A DNA stretch of 18,070 nt, from NCBI GenBank assembly GCA_003165455.1, contig PLUJ01000271.1, forward strand, positions 1 through 18,070, in the 5' to 3' direction. A model generated the notes under the pieces. The model was not told where the DNA came from. It was given only the letters and a program-made list of their open reading frames with translations, and ran no database searches. The number at the start of each line of letters is the position of its first letter. Positions within the stretch are counted from its first letter, which is position 1. The position numbers and the translations under genes were made by a program. This DNA is from Acidobacteriaceae bacterium. Lineage in GTDB: Bacteria > Acidobacteriota > Terriglobia > Terriglobales > Acidobacteriaceae. This document shows, piece after piece, positions 15,838 to 18,070 of this stretch.

Positions 15838-16419
15838 ATGAAGCTACAATTGATTCGTATGCCGAAACGTCTTCCGCTTTTCGCCTCAATGATAACGATA
15901 ATGATCTGGTCTGTCGCCGTCGCCTCGGTGTCAGCAAAGGCACAAACGTCCGGCCAAAACGAGCCTGCGCCGGATGTTCCGGATGCGATCCAAGTACCCG
16001 CCGGACAGCAAGTAGTTTTATACGCGCACGCCACCGGATCGCAGATCTACACGTGTCAAGCTGCCGACGGCAAATTTAATTGGACGCTCAAGGGCCCCGA
16101 TGCCGAACTCCATGACCGCAAAGACAAGGTCATAGGACATCACTCCGCGGGCCCAACCTGGAAATTAAACGACGGCAGCGAGGTCACAGGAAAAGCGGCC
16201 GCCCATGTTGACGCGCTAGACGCGGAATCAGTTCCGTGGCTATTAGTCGACGTGGTGAGCCATGCAGGAAAAGGCCAGCTGAACGACGTGAACACGATCC
16301 AGCGGGTTCACACTCACGGCGGCCAGCCTCCATCCGGAGGATGCGATGCCGCTCACGTTAACAACGAAACCAAGAGCAATTACACGGCGGACTATTATTT
16401 CTATGCCCCGGCCAAGTGA
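15838..16419 (+). CDS. Secreted DUF3455 protein
   Basis: 193 residues from the ATG at 15838; the ATG at 15859 and a TTG at 15829 are in frame, and no strong Shine-Dalgarno decides. From the ATG at 15859 the protein opens with a compact signal peptide (KR, then a hydrophobic stretch, cleavage near AKA-Q). The mature part matches the DUF3455 pattern as I recall it: VPAGQQVVLYAHATGSQIYTC, a FNWTLKGPDAEL segment, HHSAGPTWKLNDGSEV, and an ending with VHTHGGQPPSGGC. Cys near YTC and GGC may form a disulfide. The role of this family is unknown. It follows the fasciclin terminator, so it needs its own promoter, and ends 61 bases before the thiolase. Confidence 0.85.
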   Translation: MKLQLIRMPKRLPLFASMITIMIWSVAVASVSAKAQTSGQNEPAPDVPDAIQVPAGQQVVLYAHATGSQIYTCQAADGKFNWTLKGPDAELHDRKDKVIGHHSAGPTWKLNDGSEVTGKAAAHVDALDAESVPWLLVDVVSHAGKGQLNDVNTIQRVHTHGGQPPSGGCDAAHVNNETKSNYTADYYFYAPAK

Positions 16420-16480
16420 AGCGTAACTCCGGCCTTCGCATCAAATCGAGAGAGCGCTTATCTGAAAAGTGAGAACTTTC

Positions 16481-17677
16481 ATGCGTGAAGTCGTCATTGT
16501 TTCTTCGGTTCGAACCCCTGTAGGCCGTGCCTTTAAAGGCACGCTCCGCGCCAGCCGTCCCGATGAGCTGGCGGCCATCGCCATCAAGGGGGCTCTGGAG
16601 CGAGTGCCTCAGCTCGATGCAAAAGAGATTGAGGATGTAATTCTTGGTTGCGCCATGCCCGAGGCTGAACAGGGGATGAACGTTGCGCGTATCGCTTCCT
16701 TGCGTGCCGGGCTCCCGGTTGAAGTCTCTGCGCTTACCGTCAATCGATTCTGCTCATCAGGGTTGCAGGCGATTGCCATGGCTGCCGAGCGCATCATGAG
16801 CGGCGGTGCTGAAGTAATCGTAGCCGGCGGTACGGAATCGATGTCGATGATTCCCATGGGCGGTCATAAAATCTCGCCCAATCCCTGGCTCGTCGATCAT
16901 TACCCCGACGCTTACCTCAACATGGGCTTGACCGCCGAGCGCGTCGGCCTACGCTTCGGCATCACTCGCGAAGCGGCGGACGAATTTTCCTTGCACAGCC
17001 ACCAGAGAGCGCTGGCTGCGATTCAGGCCGGCAAGTTCGATGACGAAGTTGTGCCAGTGCCGGTAAGCTTCACGACTCCGAATGGATCGAAGCCCAAGCG
17101 GCAGGAAATTGTTTTCAAGATGGATGAAGGCCCGCGAGCCGACACTTCGCTGGAAGCCCTGCTCTCGCTGAAGCCTGCGTTTCACGTAAAAGGTAGGGTC
17201 ACCGCCGGAAATTCGTCGCAGCTTTCCGACGGCGCATCTGCCACGCTCGTCATGTCTCGCCAACGCGCCGACCAGCTTGGCATTCCATACAACGGGATCT
17301 TTCGCGGCTTCCAGGTCGCCGGCTGCGAGCCCGACGAGATGGGCATCGGGCCGGTGTTCGCGGTGCCGCGCCTGCTCAAGCGCCACGGCCTCAAGATCGA
17401 CGACATCGATCTGTGGGAATTGAACGAGGCGTTCGCGGTGCAGGCGATCTACTGCCGCGATCGGCTCGGCATCCCGAACGACCGCCTGAAAGTCGACGGT
17501 GGCGCGATTGCCGTCGGGCATCCGTACGGGGTGTCCGGCTCACGCCTGGCCGGTCACGCGCTCATCGAGGGCAAGCGGCGCGGCGTCAAATACGTGGTGG
17601 TGACCATGTGCATCGGCGGCGGCATGGGCGCGGCTGGTTTGTTTCGCGGGGACGAGCGGAAAACGGAAGGATCGCGT
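16481..17677 (+). CDS. fadA: Acetyl-CoA acyltransferase (thiolase), stop codon missing
   Basis: The protein starts at the ATG at 16481 and covers a full thiolase: nucleophile C91 in NRFCSSG, H347 in GHP, and C377 in CIGGG, ending in GGGMGAAGLF at residues 379-388. It should cleave 3-ketoacyl-CoA with CoA to release acetyl-CoA, the last step of beta-oxidation, after FadN. The family normally ends a few residues after GLF, but this frame has no stop from there to the window end. The end given here (17677) is only the base before the next gene. Third-position GC rises from about 60% in the first hundred codons to about 90% after roughly 17300, so the C-terminal third does not match the N-terminal part. 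No frameshift is seen within the domain. Confidence 0.85.
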
Positions 17678-17678
17678 C

Positions 17679-18070
17679 ATGGACCTTCGCTTCACGCCGG
17701 AAGAAAACGCGTTCCGCGCCGAGGTGCGCGCGTTCATGAAGAAAAAGCTGCCGCCGGCGATCCGCACCAAGATCATCGAGGGCGGCCACCTGGGAAAAGA
17801 GGACCTCGTCGCTTGGACGCGCATCCTCAACGCCAAGGGCTGGGCGGTGCCGCATTGGCCGAAGCAATGGGGCGGCACCGGCTGGGGTCCGGTCGAGCTT
17901 TATATCTTCCGCGACGAGATGCAGCAGGCGCCGGCGCCGGCGCCGCTGGCCTTCGGCGTCAGCATGGTCGGCCCGGTCATCATCGAATTCGGCAGCGATG
18001 CGCAGAAGCGCCGCTTCCTGCCGCGCATCGCCAATCTCGACGATTGGTGGTGCCAGGGCTTCTCCGAGCC
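17679..18070 (+). CDS. Acyl-CoA dehydrogenase, N-terminal part
   Basis: 130 codons from the ATG at 17679, with GGAAGG 8 bases upstream; the gene runs off the window. The N-terminal helical domain of the family is clear: an opening FTPEENAFRAEVRAF, then KGWAVPHWPKQWGGTGW, then GSDAQKRRFLPRI, and the start of the WWCQGFSEP segment. The enzyme makes the first oxidation of fatty acyl-CoA with FAD, upstream of the FadN steps. Codon use is strongly GC-ending (about 88% by hand count), like the end of the thiolase and unlike the rest of the window. The sequence feels alphaproteobacterial to me, which is a recollection rather than a search result. Confidence 0.88.
   Translation, partial: MDLRFTPEENAFRAEVRAFMKKKLPPAIRTKIIEGGHLGKEDLVAWTRILNAKGWAVPHWPKQWGGTGWGPVELYIFRDEMQQAPAPAPLAFGVSMVGPVIIEFGSDAQKRRFLPRIANLDDWWCQGFSE

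Noticed and set aside
17413..17739. 108-codon plus-strand frame across the thiolase end
   Set aside because: It is an out-of-frame shadow rich in Arg and Gly, overlapping both the conserved thiolase end and the acyl-CoA dehydrogenase start.

Overview
The window looks like an Acidobacteriota chromosome segment (soil or sediment type, Terriglobia/Koribacter-like). This is inferred from gene content: an Asp-box propeller protein, an OmpA-like porin carrying Ig-type domains, a FadN-type beta-oxidation enzyme, DUF3455 and fasciclin proteins, with moderate GC (high fifties percent by eye). No database search was possible. No tRNA, rRNA, CRISPR array, transposase or phage gene was seen.

Left part, minus strand (1-3627): a secreted protein with at least twelve Asp-box (BNR) repeats, cut by the window edge, and upstream of it an outer-membrane OmpA-like protein with a strong Rho-independent terminator behind it. 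A 433-base divergent region with a perfect inverted repeat separates this from a plus-strand two-component system (4061-7528): an NtrC-family sigma54 activator followed by an NtrB-like membrane histidine kinase. A long imperfect foldback lies between the two. A small secreted protein of unknown function follows.

Middle (8176-11680): a Phd/YefM-VapC type toxin-antitoxin operon on the minus strand with a recognisable promoter and palindromic operator, a small charged protein, a patatin-like lipase (minus), a Nudix hydrolase, and a small secreted NTF2-like protein.

Right part (11804-18070), all plus strand: FadN-type 3-hydroxyacyl-CoA dehydrogenase/enoyl-CoA hydratase, a LolA-like periplasmic protein broken by an in-frame amber codon, a fasciclin protein with its own terminator, a DUF3455 protein, an acetyl-CoA acyltransferase (thiolase) and the start of an acyl-CoA dehydrogenase. 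FadN, thiolase and acyl-CoA dehydrogenase together give a beta-oxidation pathway like the fadNAE set of Bacillus, here interrupted by secreted-protein genes.

The most notable points are at the right end. Inside the thiolase gene, near 17300, third-position GC jumps from about 60% to about 90% (hand count). The thiolase frame then has no stop codon to the window end and overlaps the acyl-CoA dehydrogenase out of frame. This suggests a chimeric junction (assembly or recombination) between an acidobacterial and a high-GC, probably proteobacterial, fad locus. Other items worth checking are the amber-interrupted LolA-like gene, the CCAATTG repeat cluster upstream of fadN, and the foldback between regulator and kinase. 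I found no clear sign of a wholly new multi-gene system.
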